In this document: positions 40,903-51,201 of the stretch, in pieces
Numbering within the stretch: the stretch's first letter is position 1
Layout of the letters: every line of letters begins with the position of its first letter
Source: Candidatus Nanopelagicaceae bacterium
GTDB taxonomy: Bacteria > Actinomycetota > Actinomycetes > Nanopelagicales > Nanopelagicaceae
NCBI GenBank assembly: GCA_947454735.1
Contig: CANGLK010000001.1
Location: forward strand, 37,470 to 101,469
Reading direction: 5' to 3'
DNA length: 64,000 nt
Position numbers and translations under genes: made by a program
Notes under the pieces: model-generated
Seen by the model: the letters and a program-made list of their open reading frames with translations, nothing else
The model's database searches: none
Told to the model about the DNA's origin: nothing

Positions 40903-43131
40903 TTAGGCCGTTATTACGCCTGAACTGGCAGCGCGACGACGTCGCTTGCCCTTCGGGGTGGTGACGGCATCTGGCTCAGACTCCCCTGGGACCTCATCAT
41001 TGAGAGTCTCGTGGAATTCATGCTCAGTAGCTGATTCCTCTTCAACATCTGGGTGATGGGCGCTCTGTGAGTTGATCTGAGGCATTGGAGCCTTCATCTT
41101 CACTGGATCCATGTGGATATGGATTCCGCGACCATTACATGAATCACATGTTGTTGAGAAAGCTTCGATGAGTCCCTGTCCGACGCGCTTACGAGTCATC
41201 TGGACAAGTCCGAGTGAGGTTACTTCAGCAACCTGGTGCTTGGTGCGATCGCGGCCAAGACATTCCACTAAGCGACGAAGGACTGCCTCACGGTTTGATT
41301 CGAGCACCATATCGATGAAGTCGATAACAACGATTCCACCGAGGTCGCGAAGACGTAGTTGGCGAGCAATCTCTTCAGCTGCTTCAAGGTTGTTCTTTGT
41401 AACAGTCTCTTCGAGGTTTCCGCCCTTACCGATGAACTTACCGGTGTTAACGTCGATTACAACCATCGCTTCTGTGCGATCGATAACGAGGGATCCTCCT
41501 GATGGAAGATAAACCTTGCGATCGAATGCCTTAGCGAGTTGTTCTTCAACGCGGTAATCAGCGAACAAGTCGCCATTGCCTGCGTACTTTTCAAGACGTG
41601 GTGACAACTCTGGTGCAATTGAACCGAGGTAAGAGCTGATCTCTTCCCATGCTTCATTTCCCTGAATTGTGAGCTTGCGGAAATCTTCATTGAAGATATC
41701 GCGGATAACGCGAACAGCAAGATCTGGCTCTGAGAGCAGAAGTGCTGGTGCGTGGAAGTTTGGATTCTCTGACTTCTGATAGATATCTTCCCATTGCGCC
41801 TTCAAGCGCTCGACATCTGCAGTGAGTTCAGCTTCTGAAACACCTTCAGCTGCTGTACGAACAATGACGCCAGCAGTATCTGGGATGAGATTCTTCAAGA
41901 TTGATTTAAGGCGTGTGCGCTCTGACTCTGGAAGGCGCTTTGAGATACCTGACATTCCACCACCGGGAACGAAGACAACATATCGACCAGGTAATGAGAT
42001 CTGGCTTGTAAGGCGTGCGCCCTTTTGTCCGATTGGATCCTTAGTGACCTGTACCAATACTGGCTGACCTGTCTTAAGAACCATTTCAATCTTACGTGGC
42101 TCAGATTCAGAGATACCTGCAGCATCCCAATTCACTTCACCTGCATAGAGAACCGCGTTACGGCCCTTTCCAATATCAACGAATGCTGCCTCCATTGAAG
42201 GAAGAACGTTCTGCACGCGACCGAGATAGACGTTACCGACATAAGAAACGTTCGCATTTCGGTTGACGTAGTGCTCGACCATTACATTATCTTCGATGAC
42301 AGCAATCTGAATACGATCGCCGATCTGACGTACAACCATCTCGCGATCGACATTCTCACGTCGAGCTAAGAAATCTGCATCTGTAAGGATTGTGCCGCGA
42401 CGACGATATGGCTCGCGGTATGAATCTCCACGATCGCGTCCGCCGCGTTCGCGTGAATTTCGTGAGTTGCGATCGCGTGTTGAACGTTCACGTGTTGGGC
42501 GCTCTGACTTTTCACGAACTTCGCGGACCTTAACAACGGTGACAACACCATCTTCATCGATGGTCTCCCCCGGTGTGACGCCTTCGCCAGTTGCACGGCG
42601 ACGGCGACGGCGACGATGTGTTGTTCCATCTGCATCGGTGGTCTCTTCAGTATCGTCAGATGAATCTTCAGAATCAGTTAATCCCTCTGCATCTTCGGCG
42701 CCCTCTACGCCATTTGGCTTCCGGCGTCCGCGGCCGCCACGACGGCGACGGCGATTGCGTGATGAACGGCTCTCTGAATCAGATGCTGGAGAATCCTGTG
42801 AATCGGAATCGCTGCTCTCAGAAAGTGGAGCTTCCTTCTCGACAGCTTCTTTCGCTGGCTTAGCTGTTGCTTTGCGAACCTTCGCAGGTGCCTTCTCAGG
42901 AGTTGGAGCTTGGAAGAGAGGAACTGGAACAGCTGCCTTCTTACGTGTCTTAGGCGCAGCTGGTTCTGCAGGTTCAGTGAATCCAGCTTGAGTTACTGAC
43001 GAAACATCCGCGCTCGTATCTTTACCTGGAACCCCTGCCTCAGAAAGATTCGCAGTTGGCTCGGACGCCCCTGCCTTCTTTGCCGACTTTTTTACTGCGC
43101 GCTTGCGCGGAGTTTTTGGCTCAATAGCCAT
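40903..43131 (-). CDS. rne: Ribonuclease E/G
   Basis: Endoribonuclease of mRNA decay and rRNA/tRNA processing. About 742 residues from ATG 43131 (MAIEPKTPRKRAV), GAAGG 9 nt upstream; a TTG at 43137 is a weaker alternative. Residues 1-270 are low-complexity, acidic then Arg-rich (RRRRRRATGEG; SRDRNSRNSRERGG), a probable RNA-binding or scaffold arm placed N-terminally. S1 domain (VGNVYLGRVQNVLPSMEAAFVDIGKGR), catalytic DNase-I-like region with the Asp residues in VVIDVNTGKFIGKG and GGIVVIDFIDM, and Zn-link cysteines in CDSCNGRG. Same strand as rplU; 99 nt separate them. Confidence 0.95.
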   Translation of the reverse strand: MAIEPKTPRKRAVKKSAKKAGASEPTANLSEAGVPGKDTSADVSSVTQAGFTEPAEPAAPKTRKKAAVPVPLFQAPTPEKAPAKVRKATAKPAKEAVEKEAPLSESSDSDSQDSPASDSESRSSRNRRRRRGGRGRRKPNGVEGAEDAEGLTDSEDSSDDTEETTDADGTTHRRRRRRRATGEGVTPGETIDEDGVVTVVKVREVREKSERPTRERSTRDRNSRNSRERGGRDRGDSYREPYRRRGTILTDADFLARRENVDREMVVRQIGDRIQIAVIEDNVMVEHYVNRNANVSYVGNVYLGRVQNVLPSMEAAFVDIGKGRNAVLYAGEVNWDAAGISESEPRKIEMVLKTGQPVLVQVTKDPIGQKGARLTSQISLPGRYVVFVPGGGMSGISKRLPESERTRLKSILKNLIPDTAGVIVRTAAEGVSEAELTADVERLKAQWEDIYQKSENPNFHAPALLLSEPDLAVRVIRDIFNEDFRKLTIQGNEAWEEISSYLGSIAPELSPRLEKYAGNGDLFADYRVEEQLAKAFDRKVYLPSGGSLVIDRTEAMVVIDVNTGKFIGKGGNLEETVTKNNLEAAEEIARQLRLRDLGGIVVIDFIDMVLESNREAVLRRLVECLGRDRTKHQVAEVTSLGLVQMTRKRVGQGLIEAFSTTCDSCNGRGIHIHMDPVKMKAPMPQINSQSAHHPDVEEESATEHEFHETLNDEVPGESEPDAVTTPKGKRRRRAASSGVITA

Positions 43132-43171
43132 ATGCAAATACCTTCATTTCAAAATCTAAGTGGCTCATCAT
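43121..43171 (-). other. Short upstream ORF overlapping the RNase E/G start
   Basis: MMSHLDFEMKVFAYGY then TGA: 16 codons running across the rne ATG in another frame. No good Shine-Dalgarno. Could tune translation or be chance. Confidence 0.2.
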
Positions 43172-43295
43172 GGTGAAAAGCTTCTGGTCTTAAGCCGCGA
43201 GGCGCGATAGAGATCGCTGGCCGCGCTCAAGATGTGCCCTAAGTATGGCAGAGGAAAGGCGGAATCTCCTACTTATTGCCAATTTATACGAGAAA

Positions 43296-44456
43296 TTAAC
43301 CCTGGTGGCGAGCGTGAACGTTCTGCAAAAGACCAAAGCCAATCAAATTAGCGAACATGCTCGATCCACCATATGACATAAATGGAAGGGGAACTCCGGT
43401 CATCGGCATCAAGCCTAAAGTCATCCCAATGTTTTCAAAGGTCTGAAATGCAAACCATGCAATGACTCCTGTGCAGACCATCTGTCCGTAAGGGTCAGTG
43501 GATCGTCGAGCAATTGCAAAGGCTCGCATCAAAATAATTATGTAGAGAAGAACAATAAATCCGCTTCCCAAGAAGCCAAGCTCTTCACCTGCAACGGTAA
43601 AGATGAAGTCAGTTTGTTGCTCAGGAACGAAGCGACCATTTGTCTGCGGCCCATCAAATAGACCTGTGCCGAGAAATCCACCAGAGCCGACGGTGATACG
43701 TGCTTGGCGAAGTTGATAACCAGAGCCTTGTGTATCTGCATTGGGATCAACAAAAGATTGAAGTCGCTTGACTTGATACTGGCTGATAATGCCAGCCTTT
43801 GTTGCAACAAAGCCGCCGGCGAGAGCAAGTATTAATAGACCTGCGACCCATTTTGTAGGCGCTCCAGAGACGGCGAGGATTGCAACTACTGATGCGCTAA
43901 TAATGAAAACGGTTCCCATATCGGGTTGTAGCAAGATCAGAAGGATAGGAAGGGCGGCAACTGCAAGTGCGCGAAGGATGTCACGAACAGTTGGTTCATC
44001 TGAGTTATGCGTGCGCTCTGCAAGCAGCATTGAAATTCCAACAATAATAGAAATCTTTGCAAGCTCTGCAGGTTGAATTTGGAATCCACCTGGAAGTGGT
44101 ATCCAAGCCTTTGCGCCGTTGACTGTGCTACCCACTCCTGGCAGTAGGACGAAAAGGAGCCCAAGCACACCGAGCCCCCACAGAAATGGCGTGTATGCAC
44201 GGAGTAACCGGTAATCAATCACCGTAGTTCCCCACGCAAGCATGATTCCGATGGCGATATTAATAATGTGGCGCTTGAGGTAATACTGAGGATCAAGGCC
44301 ATTTGCCGCATACCAATTTCGAGTTGCTGCGTACACCAGCAGAGTGCCCATCAAGAGCAAGATTGCTACAGCGGCAGTGAGGACTGGATCGAAGCCTGCA
44401 AAGGCAGATCGTCTGCGCGCCTTGCGGTAAGGATTACGGTAGAGAAGTGAACTCAT
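43296..44456 (-). CDS. rodA: Rod shape-determining protein RodA, SEDS glycosyltransferase
   Basis: Polymerises peptidoglycan glycan strands with PBP2 during elongation. 386 residues, about ten TM helices. SEDS hallmarks: DYRLLRAYTPFLWGLG, PGGFQIQPAELAKISIIVG, LILLQPDMGT, and EELGFLGSGFIVLLY, PLPFMSYGGSSM. ATG overlaps the mrdA stop by 4 nt. Confidence 0.96.
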   Translation of the reverse strand: MSSLLYRNPYRKARRRSAFAGFDPVLTAAVAILLLMGTLLVYAATRNWYAANGLDPQYYLKRHIINIAIGIMLAWGTTVIDYRLLRAYTPFLWGLGVLGLLFVLLPGVGSTVNGAKAWIPLPGGFQIQPAELAKISIIVGISMLLAERTHNSDEPTVRDILRALAVAALPILLILLQPDMGTVFIISASVVAILAVSGAPTKWVAGLLILALAGGFVATKAGIISQYQVKRLQSFVDPNADTQGSGYQLRQARITVGSGGFLGTGLFDGPQTNGRFVPEQQTDFIFTVAGEELGFLGSGFIVLLYIIILMRAFAIARRSTDPYGQMVCTGVIAWFAFQTFENIGMTLGLMPMTGVPLPFMSYGGSSMFANLIGFGLLQNVHARHQG

Positions 44457-46549
44457 TTCTTCTTCTCCCCCGCTGGTCGCGTAGCTGGTGAAATCTTAGG
44501 TAACTTCACAGGCGGCTTACCTGTGGGAAAGAGCTCTGCTGCTGGGTCAACTTTATTGCCTTTTACTCCAAAGAGAGTCTCATAAATCTTGCGAATACCT
44601 ACCGCTGATGTACTTGCACCGAAACCACCTTGGCTCACCATCATTACGGCGACATAACGTGGCTTTGCAACCGGTGCGAAGGATGCATACCAAGCAGAGT
44701 CATCTTTTGCTCGACCGTTGGGGTTCTTACCGAAGACTTGAGCAGTTCCAGTCTTTCCTGCAGTTGCGACGGGGAAACCAGCAAATGCTCCGGCTGAAGT
44801 TCCAGAGACAGTTACCTCATGGAGCGCATCATGCAAGAAGGCAATAGTTGAAGGAGATACTCCGATACTGCCCAGCGCTTCAGAGCTAAAGGTCTTAATA
44901 ACCTTGCCATTATTAGAGATGATTGCTTTGGCAACTGTCGGTTTCCAGATAGTTCCGCCATTTGCGATTGCTGCATACATCTGTGCCAACTTAATTGGTG
45001 TAATGACAGTGTCACCTTGGCCGATAGAGAAGTTCACCGCATCTCCTGCGCGGACCTTATCTCCATCGACGCAATTCTCTTTGGCCAGCTGAATCAAGAA
45101 TGGTGTCTGCTGTGACTTATTGGTGCGCTCTACATAATGGCAGTAGAAATCCTTATTCTGCGCATACCAAGCTCGACGCCATTCACGATCTGCAAGTCGG
45201 CTCTTCGACTCAGATGGAAGGTCAACGCCGGTCTTCTCACCCATCTGGAAACGCTTTGCTGTATTGAAGAAGTAATCATGGGCGCTGGATTTCGGTTTAA
45301 GTCCACCATCTCGTAACCATTCATCGAATGCAATTCGATACCAAATCGTGTCACAAGATACTGCGATTGCCTTCTTCATCGAGATTGTTCCTTGAGCTTT
45401 ACCCTCAAAGTTATTGAACGTTCTCGTACCAACATCAACGCTTGCAGGACATTGATAAGTTGTATTAAGCGAGTAGCCCGCATCGCTTGCAGCGACTACT
45501 GAGAGCGCCTTAAATGTCGAGCCAGGTGCGTAAAGTCCCTGAAGAGCACGGTTAAGTGCAGGGACGCCAGACTTTTCCGCGAAGAGATTCTGTGCCTCTT
45601 GAACAGTAAGGCCTGTCTCAAATGAATTAGGGTCGAATGTCGGATACGAAGCAAGAGCGAGAATCTGGCCATTGCTCGAATCCATGACAACAACTGCACC
45701 ACCATCTGCATAGTGTCCAGATGCTTTTGCACGACGAACTGCATCGGCGAGAGCTTGCTCGGCAGAGGCCTGAAGACGGATGTCAATACTTGTAACTAGA
45801 TGATTGCCAGGAATTGGATTTGTGTTCTGGCTTGTACTTGTGACAGCTTCTTTTCGATCAACGATAACAGTCTTGATTCCGGGTGTTCCACGGAGGTAAG
45901 AGTCATATTGAATCTCAAGTCCTGCTTTACCAATAGATTCAGATCTAAAGTAAGAACGGCCACCTGCACCGGAGAGGTCGTAATCTGTCAGTGGACCTAC
46001 ATAACCAAGAAGATGTGCGGCATTGACGCCATCGATGCCGGGATAGTTTCGAATTGCGATCGGTGTTGCAGAAATTCCTGGAAACTTATCTGATCGCTCA
46101 ACAATTTGAAGTGCAATCTGAGGATCTGCCTCTTTTGTGATTGGGATGGGCTGGAAACGTGAACCGGTCCAACACCCTGCCTTCTTCCCCTTGGGTAATT
46201 CACCACAGAGACGTGTGCGCTGCCAGGCATCAGCAAAGTTAAGCCCTAACAAATTAGCCAAATTCTTAACTACTGCATAACCCTTATCGGGTTGCTTATC
46301 AATTTTGGTGCGATCGACGGTAACGGCCAATCCAACTTTATTGAGGGCCAGAGGCACTCCTGAAGAATCCACGATTAAGCCGCGCGTTGCCGGTGTAACA
46401 ACATCACGGCTCTGAATACTCAGCGCCGCATCACGGTATTTTGGACCTGCAGCAACTTGTAAGTAGAAGAGACGTCCCATCAGCGCAAAGAGAAGCGATG
46501 CAATAAAGATTTGCAGGAAGATCAGCGAGAGGCGAGAACGTTGGTTCAT
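44453..46549 (-). CDS. mrdA: Penicillin-binding protein 2 (elongation transpeptidase)
   Basis: Cross-links peptidoglycan with RodA. 698 residues: N-terminal TM helix (about 9-28), PBP dimerisation domain (RDVVTPATRGLIVD), and the transpeptidase domain with catalytic SxxK (APGSTFKALSVV), SxN-like SCDTIWYRI and KTG (AGKTGTAQVFGK). ATG overlaps the mreD stop by 4 nt, so it belongs to the ndk-mreBCD-mrdA-rodA chain. Confidence 0.95.
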   Translation of the reverse strand: MNQRSRLSLIFLQIFIASLLFALMGRLFYLQVAAGPKYRDAALSIQSRDVVTPATRGLIVDSSGVPLALNKVGLAVTVDRTKIDKQPDKGYAVVKNLANLLGLNFADAWQRTRLCGELPKGKKAGCWTGSRFQPIPITKEADPQIALQIVERSDKFPGISATPIAIRNYPGIDGVNAAHLLGYVGPLTDYDLSGAGGRSYFRSESIGKAGLEIQYDSYLRGTPGIKTVIVDRKEAVTSTSQNTNPIPGNHLVTSIDIRLQASAEQALADAVRRAKASGHYADGGAVVVMDSSNGQILALASYPTFDPNSFETGLTVQEAQNLFAEKSGVPALNRALQGLYAPGSTFKALSVVAASDAGYSLNTTYQCPASVDVGTRTFNNFEGKAQGTISMKKAIAVSCDTIWYRIAFDEWLRDGGLKPKSSAHDYFFNTAKRFQMGEKTGVDLPSESKSRLADREWRRAWYAQNKDFYCHYVERTNKSQQTPFLIQLAKENCVDGDKVRAGDAVNFSIGQGDTVITPIKLAQMYAAIANGGTIWKPTVAKAIISNNGKVIKTFSSEALGSIGVSPSTIAFLHDALHEVTVSGTSAGAFAGFPVATAGKTGTAQVFGKNPNGRAKDDSAWYASFAPVAKPRYVAVMMVSQGGFGASTSAVGIRKIYETLFGVKGNKVDPAAELFPTGKPPVKLPKISPATRPAGEKKK

Positions 46550-47067
46550 ATCCGTGATGCCGTTTCAAATACCAAGGCATGTAAACGGGAAATGATAGGT
46601 AGGAGCAATGGAGTGATAACAGCGCTCCAGAATGCTGTACCGATACATATGAATAGGACTTGAGAGATACTTCCCAGCTCTTGTCCGAGTAGTAATCCAA
46701 AGAGGGCGAATGAAAGTTGAGCACCGGCTACTCCTGCAACGACGAGGAAGACGATATTGAGCGGATTGGCACGGACGTGATCGTCGCCGTATGAGAGAAA
46801 TGAAATAACAAATGAAACGAGTATCAATACAAGTGTCCAGTGCCCCACTGGTCCAGGAGAAGTTTCAGAAAGATCCATTAAGAGTCCGGCTCCAAAACCT
46901 GTGAGTGCGCCGATCTCTGGAGTACTCATCGATGCCCATGCGAGGGTAAATATGAGAATTAAGGAGAATCCACCTGCTGGCAACCGCATCTGCGTAACGA
47001 ATCCTTCTTGAAGGAGATAAATAATTAAGAAGATTGGGAATGAGAGGAGAAATCTACGAGAGATCAT
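46546..47067 (-). CDS. mreD: Rod shape-determining protein MreD
   Basis: Small membrane protein of the elongasome. 173 residues with about five hydrophobic helices and the family region GFGAGLLMDLSETSPGPVGHWTL. It sits between mreC and mrdA. Sequence conservation in this family is low, so position carries much of the call. Confidence 0.88.
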   Translation of the reverse strand: MISRRFLLSFPIFLIIYLLQEGFVTQMRLPAGGFSLILIFTLAWASMSTPEIGALTGFGAGLLMDLSETSPGPVGHWTLVLILVSFVISFLSYGDDHVRANPLNIVFLVVAGVAGAQLSFALFGLLLGQELGSISQVLFICIGTAFWSAVITPLLLPIISRLHALVFETASRI

Positions 47068-47073
47068 CGCGAC

Positions 47074-48003
47074 TTAACCCTTTGAAGATGGTGATGGGCT
47101 GGGAGTTGCCGTAACTGTGACAGTTGGAATCGGAGTTGGCTGTGGCTTTGGTGGAACAAGTGAATCGCGAGGATCGGTCGATGGCGCACTTACGACGACG
47201 GCAACAACTCCGAGAGTTGAGAAGTTTGTATAGAACTTCACATCCGCTGTCTGCGTAACTGCGCCTGCAGAGTTATCTACTGAAGTGACTTCACCGATTG
47301 GGACTCCAGGTACAAAGGGCCGCCCATTATTACTACCTCGCGCCAAAATCGCATCGCCGACCTTGACCTCGGTGGTGTTATCAAGAAGTTGCAAAACGCC
47401 TTTGCGCGTTCCTTGGCCGCTCAAAATACCAATCTGCTGTGTGCCCGCAATACGCGCACCGACGCGGAAGGATGGATCGGAGGCGAGCTGCACAACAGCG
47501 CTATTTTCATATGCAATCTTTACAACTCCAACAAGACCAAATCCAGAAATCACTGTCATATTTGTATGGATGCCAGATTTACTTCCAGCATCGATGGTAA
47601 GTGTCTGAGTAAAAGAAGTGCTTGCACCTTGTGAAATTACCTTTGCGCCGACAACTTTAAAACCACCATTGCCTGCAAGATTGAGCACGTTCTTAAGTTG
47701 ATCTAACTCTGCATCTGCGACTTTGCGATTGAGAAGTGCTTGTCGAAGCGCATCGTTATCTGCCTTTAACTTTTCAATCTGATTACGTGTACGACCCAAG
47801 TGGGTTACATCAGAGAGGAAGTTACGAAATGGCGAGAGAACCCATGATCCAGCTTTTTGTACTGGTGTCAGCGCGGTCTGTGTTCCTGTGCGAATTCCAT
47901 CGATTACTTGTACGCCTCGTAGATCGAGAGTGATCAGGAATAACGAGGTAACAATAAGGACGATGAGCAGTAAGCGACCACGATTGTCGCCACCATAACG
48001 CAC
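47074..48003 (-). CDS. mreC: Rod shape-determining protein MreC
   Basis: Scaffold linking MreB filaments to PBP2 and RodA. 309 residues: N-terminal TM (about 9-28), coiled-coil (about 70-105, LGRTRNQIEKLKADNDALRQALL), two beta domains (GNGGFKVVGAKVISQG; GLVGVVKIAYENSAVVQL), then a Pro/Thr/Ser tail (about 280-309). 13 nt after mreB. Confidence 0.93.
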   Translation of the reverse strand: MRYGGDNRGRLLLIVLIVTSLFLITLDLRGVQVIDGIRTGTQTALTPVQKAGSWVLSPFRNFLSDVTHLGRTRNQIEKLKADNDALRQALLNRKVADAELDQLKNVLNLAGNGGFKVVGAKVISQGASTSFTQTLTIDAGSKSGIHTNMTVISGFGLVGVVKIAYENSAVVQLASDPSFRVGARIAGTQQIGILSGQGTRKGVLQLLDNTTEVKVGDAILARGSNNGRPFVPGVPIGEVTSVDNSAGAVTQTADVKFYTNFSTLGVVAVVVSAPSTDPRDSLVPPKPQPTPIPTVTVTATPSPSPSSKG

Positions 48004-48016
48004 GAGATGTGGACCT

Positions 48017-49048
48017 TTAGCGACGTGGCTCTGAAATCAAAACCTTTTCAAGGGCTTCGAATTCTTCAATGCACTTACCTGAACCCTCAACAACTGCATC
48101 GAGTGGGCGGTCTGCAATATGAATTGGCATTCCTGTCTCACGACGAAGACGCTCATCAAGACCCTTAAGAAGTGCGCCTCCACCTGTAAGAACGATTCCA
48201 CGATCCATAAGATCTGAGGAGAGCTCTGGTGGACACTTATCAAGCGTTCCCTTTACAGCGTTAACAATTGCGTTAACAGGCTCTTCGAGAGCCTTGCGGA
48301 TCTCTGCAGCTGTTACAACGATTGTCTTTGGAAGACCTGTTGCAAGATCGCGACCGCGAATCTCTGCATCATTTTCGCCCTGTAGTGGGTATGCAGAACC
48401 AATCGCCATCTTGATCTCTTCAGCTGTGCGCTCACCCAAAAGAAGTGAATATTCGCGCTTTACCCAGTTAATAATTGATTGATCGAGCTCATCTCCACCT
48501 ACGCGGATTGAGAGCGCTGTAACAATTCCACCGAGTGAAATAACAGCAACCTCAGTTGTTCCGCCTCCGATGTCTACAACCATGTTGCCGGTTGGCTCGT
48601 GAATTGGAAGTCCCGCACCGATTGCAGCAGCCATTGGCTCTTCAATGATGTACACCTTACGAGCGCCTGCTGCATAACCTGCATCCTTAACCGCGCGCTG
48701 CTCAACACCAGTAATACCTGAAGGAACACAGACAACGATACGTGGCTTAGCCAAGTAGCTACGCTTATGTACCTTTTGAATAAAGTAACGGAGCATGCGC
48801 TCTGTTGTGTCGAAGTCTGCGATAACGCCATCCTTAAGTGGACGGATAGCAACGATATTGCCCGGTGTACGACCAATCATCTTCTTTGCTTCGATACCAA
48901 CTGCAAGGATTCCGCCAGTATCTTGATTGACAGCAACTACTGAAGGCTCGTTAAGAACGATGCCGCGACCGCGAACATAGACGAGTGTGTTTGCAGTACC
49001 GAGATCGACCGCCATATCGCGACCGATGAAAGACATCCTGTTAGTCAT
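48017..49048 (-). CDS. mreB: Rod shape-determining protein MreB, actin-like
   Basis: Membrane-associated filament directing sidewall growth. 343 residues, with phosphate-1 motif [31 protein letters not shown] and [21 protein letters not shown] 49048 overlaps the ndk stop (TAATG) and has GGAGG 6 nt upstream within ndk; a second ATG lies 4 codons later. Confidence 0.97.
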   Translation of the reverse strand: MTNRMSFIGRDMAVDLGTANTLVYVRGRGIVLNEPSVVAVNQDTGGILAVGIEAKKMIGRTPGNIVAIRPLKDGVIADFDTTERMLRYFIQKVHKRSYLAKPRIVVCVPSGITGVEQRAVKDAGYAAGARKVYIIEEPMAAAIGAGLPIHEPTGNMVVDIGGGTTEVAVISLGGIVTALSIRVGGDELDQSIINWVKREYSLLLGERTAEEIKMAIGSAYPLQGENDAEIRGRDLATGLPKTIVVTAAEIRKALEEPVNAIVNAVKGTLDKCPPELSSDLMDRGIVLTGGGALLKGLDERLRRETGMPIHIADRPLDAVVEGSGKCIEEFEALEKVLISEPRR

Positions 49049-49473
49049 TACTTACCTCCAAAGAAGATTGCAATTTCGCGGGCTGCAGATTCAACTGAAT
49101 CTGAACCATGTACGAGATTCTGTGTAACTTTTGTTCCTGCATCGCGTGCGAGATCTCCACGAATGGTTCCGGGATCTGCAACTGTCGGATCTGTTGTTCC
49201 TGCGATATTACGGAAACCTTCGATGACGCGATTGCCCTCAACGACCATCGCAACAATGGGGCCAGATAACATGAACTCAACGAGTGGTTCGAAGAATGGC
49301 TTTCCTTGGTGCTCGGCGTAGTGCTGCTCGAGGAGAGCACGGTCTGCCTGCAACATGCGCAACTGAGTGATTGTGTAACCCTTACGTTCGATGCGGGCGA
49401 TAATTTCGCCAACAAGTGAACGAGCTACGCCATCTGGCTTAACGAGGACAAGTGTCTTTTCTAAAGTACTCAC
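49048..49473 (-). CDS. ndk: Nucleoside diphosphate kinase
   Basis: Balances NTP pools through a phospho-histidine. 141 residues, standard length. [17 protein letters not shown] start, [10 protein letters not shown], and active-site [16 protein letters not shown] (H in the NxxHGSD motif). GTG is 6 nt after TAGAAT. mreB overlaps its stop, so ndk and mre genes are probably one transcript. Confidence 0.97.
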   Translation of the reverse strand: MSTLEKTLVLVKPDGVARSLVGEIIARIERKGYTITQLRMLQADRALLEQHYAEHQGKPFFEPLVEFMLSGPIVAMVVEGNRVIEGFRNIAGTTDPTVADPGTIRGDLARDAGTKVTQNLVHGSDSVESAAREIAIFFGGK

Positions 49474-49479
49474 CCGCCC

Positions 49480-49485
49480 ATTCTA
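49480..49485 (-). promoter_or_regulatory. -10 box of ndk/mre (leaderless)
   Basis: TAGAAT ends 6 nt before the GTG at 49473, with no Shine-Dalgarno, inside the 19-nt gap after the DUF4233 gene. Confidence 0.55.
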
Positions 49486-49492
49486 TTGGGCG

Positions 49493-49843
49493 TTAGGACT
49501 CCCCCGCGCCACGAGACTTTTCCGCCTCGGCGAGCAGTGCTGCGCGGAAAGCCTCCCCTTTTCGCCCAACAACGATGGCGGCAATCCAGAGCCCCGCGAA
49601 GAGGGTTCCGATAAATGCCATCGAAGGCACAACAAATGCATAGGAAATCATCAGCAATTGCAATATTGAGGCGATGATCCACCCGTAGCTCTTCTTGAGA
49701 AGGCCAGGGGTGAGAAGGAAGAGAAGGGCGAGGATTGCTCCAGCAATCAGGGCTGATGCCGAATGGTCATTCTTTGCAATCAAAATCGCAAAACTCATCA
49801 CAAAGAACTCCATGACGAGAACTGCCGAACCAAGAATGCGCAT
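49493..49843 (-). CDS. DUF4233 family membrane protein
   Basis: 116 residues, four hydrophobic segments and a short charged tail (RKGEAFRAALLAEAEKSRGAGES). Function unknown; the family is recognised by its fixed place between folC and ndk in actinobacteria. It starts MRILGSAVLVMEFFVMSFAI. ATG overlaps the folC stop (TAATG), so it is co-translated with folC. Confidence 0.85.
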   Translation of the reverse strand: MRILGSAVLVMEFFVMSFAILIAKNDHSASALIAGAILALLFLLTPGLLKKSYGWIIASILQLLMISYAFVVPSMAFIGTLFAGLWIAAIVVGRKGEAFRAALLAEAEKSRGAGES

Positions 49844-51201
49844 TACTGAACGTCCTTCGCAAATCTCTTTCGGACGATTGTGCGGGCTTCGCCAACCGTT
49901 ACGACAGATCCTGTAATCAAAACTCCGACAGTATCTTCACTGAGGGGCCGAACTGAATCTTTAATCGCTTTATCAATTGCCAGCTCAAGTGTCTCTGATG
50001 AAAATACTCGCTCCGAGCCGAAAACTTCGGTCGCAATATTCTCGAGCTCAGCAACTTCCATTGATCGAGGAGATGAATTCTTTGTGACGATAATTGAATC
50101 CATAACCTTCTCGAATTCAACGAGTGCGCCGCGAACATCCTTATCGGACATGGAGGCGACGATGCCGATTACCTCATCAAAGGTGAACTCGCCTTGAATG
50201 GTCTCAGTGATTGCTCGCGCACCATGAGGATTGTGCGCAGCATCGATAATTATTGTTGGGTCACGATGAAGGACTTCGCAACGACCTGGTGATTGAACAT
50301 TTGCGAATCCTGCAATGACTGCATCGTAATCAAGCTCTTGGTCGCCGAAGAATGCTTCAACTGCGACGAGTGCGGCTGCTGCATTAGAAGCTTGGTGCTT
50401 GCCATGGAGCGGCAAGAAAATCTCTTCGTAAGTATCTTTTGAAGTCTTAATTGTGAGAAGTTGACCGCCCACTGCGAGTGCGCGAGATTCGATAATGTAC
50501 TCAACGCCTTCACGAGCGATATCTGCTCCTACTTCTGCAGCTCGCTTCAAAAGTTCAACAGCTGCTTCTGGCTGCTGTTGAGCAAGAATGACAAATCCAC
50601 CCTCTTTAATGATGCCGGCCTTTGTTTTCGCTATCTCTGCGATAGTGCTTCCCAAATATTCTGTGTGATCGAGATCGATCGGCATGATTACTGATACATC
50701 AGCATCAATCACGTTTGTGGCATCCCACTCTCCGCCCATACCTACTTCAATAACTCCCACATCAATTGGATGTTCAGCAAATGCTGCAAATGCAAGGGCT
50801 GTCATCGCTTCGAAGAATGAGATAGGTGTTTCGAACTTTGTATCCATAAAGTCGAGATAGGCAGCGATATCGTTATAGGAAAAGATCATCGCTTTAGGGT
50901 CAATTGGCTGGCCATTGATAGCGATGCGTTCGAGATAAGACTCAAGGTGCGGTGATGTAAAACGCCCTGTGCGTAAGCCCATCTCAAAGAGAAGTGAATC
51001 AATCATGCGTGAGGTTGTCGTCTTGCCATTTGTTCCACCCACATGAATCGTTGGATAGGTCAGTTGCGGAGAACCTAGAATATCAACGAGAGCTGCTATG
51101 CGTTCAAGGGTCGGCTCAATCTTTGTCTCTGGCCAACGCTTGAGAAGCGCCTGCTCGATTGCATCAATGCGCTCTTGATCGTCAGGTGTGATTGCGCTCA
51201 T
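49843..51201 (-). CDS. folC: Folylpolyglutamate synthase / dihydrofolate synthase
   Basis: Adds glutamate to folates, and makes dihydrofolate in bifunctional members. 452 residues; Mur-ligase-like ATPase with P-loop VGGTNGKTTTSRMID, IEVGMGGEWDATNVID, and the C-terminal PGRCEVLHRDPTIIIDAAHNPHGA. ATG directly follows the valS stop. Typical folC length. Confidence 0.96.
   Translation of the reverse strand: MSAITPDDQERIDAIEQALLKRWPETKIEPTLERIAALVDILGSPQLTYPTIHVGGTNGKTTTSRMIDSLLFEMGLRTGRFTSPHLESYLERIAINGQPIDPKAMIFSYNDIAAYLDFMDTKFETPISFFEAMTALAFAAFAEHPIDVGVIEVGMGGEWDATNVIDADVSVIMPIDLDHTEYLGSTIAEIAKTKAGIIKEGGFVILAQQQPEAAVELLKRAAEVGADIAREGVEYIIESRALAVGGQLLTIKTSKDTYEEIFLPLHGKHQASNAAAALVAVEAFFGDQELDYDAVIAGFANVQSPGRCEVLHRDPTIIIDAAHNPHGARAITETIQGEFTFDEVIGIVASMSDKDVRGALVEFEKVMDSIIVTKNSSPRSMEVAELENIATEVFGSERVFSSETLELAIDKAIKDSVRPLSEDTVGVLITGSVVTVGEARTIVRKRFAKDVQ

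Noticed and set aside
42392-42991. 199-residue plus-strand Arg/Ser-rich frame
   Set aside because: Antisense to the low-complexity N-terminal arm of RNase E/G; composition is a mirror of Arg/Glu-rich codons.
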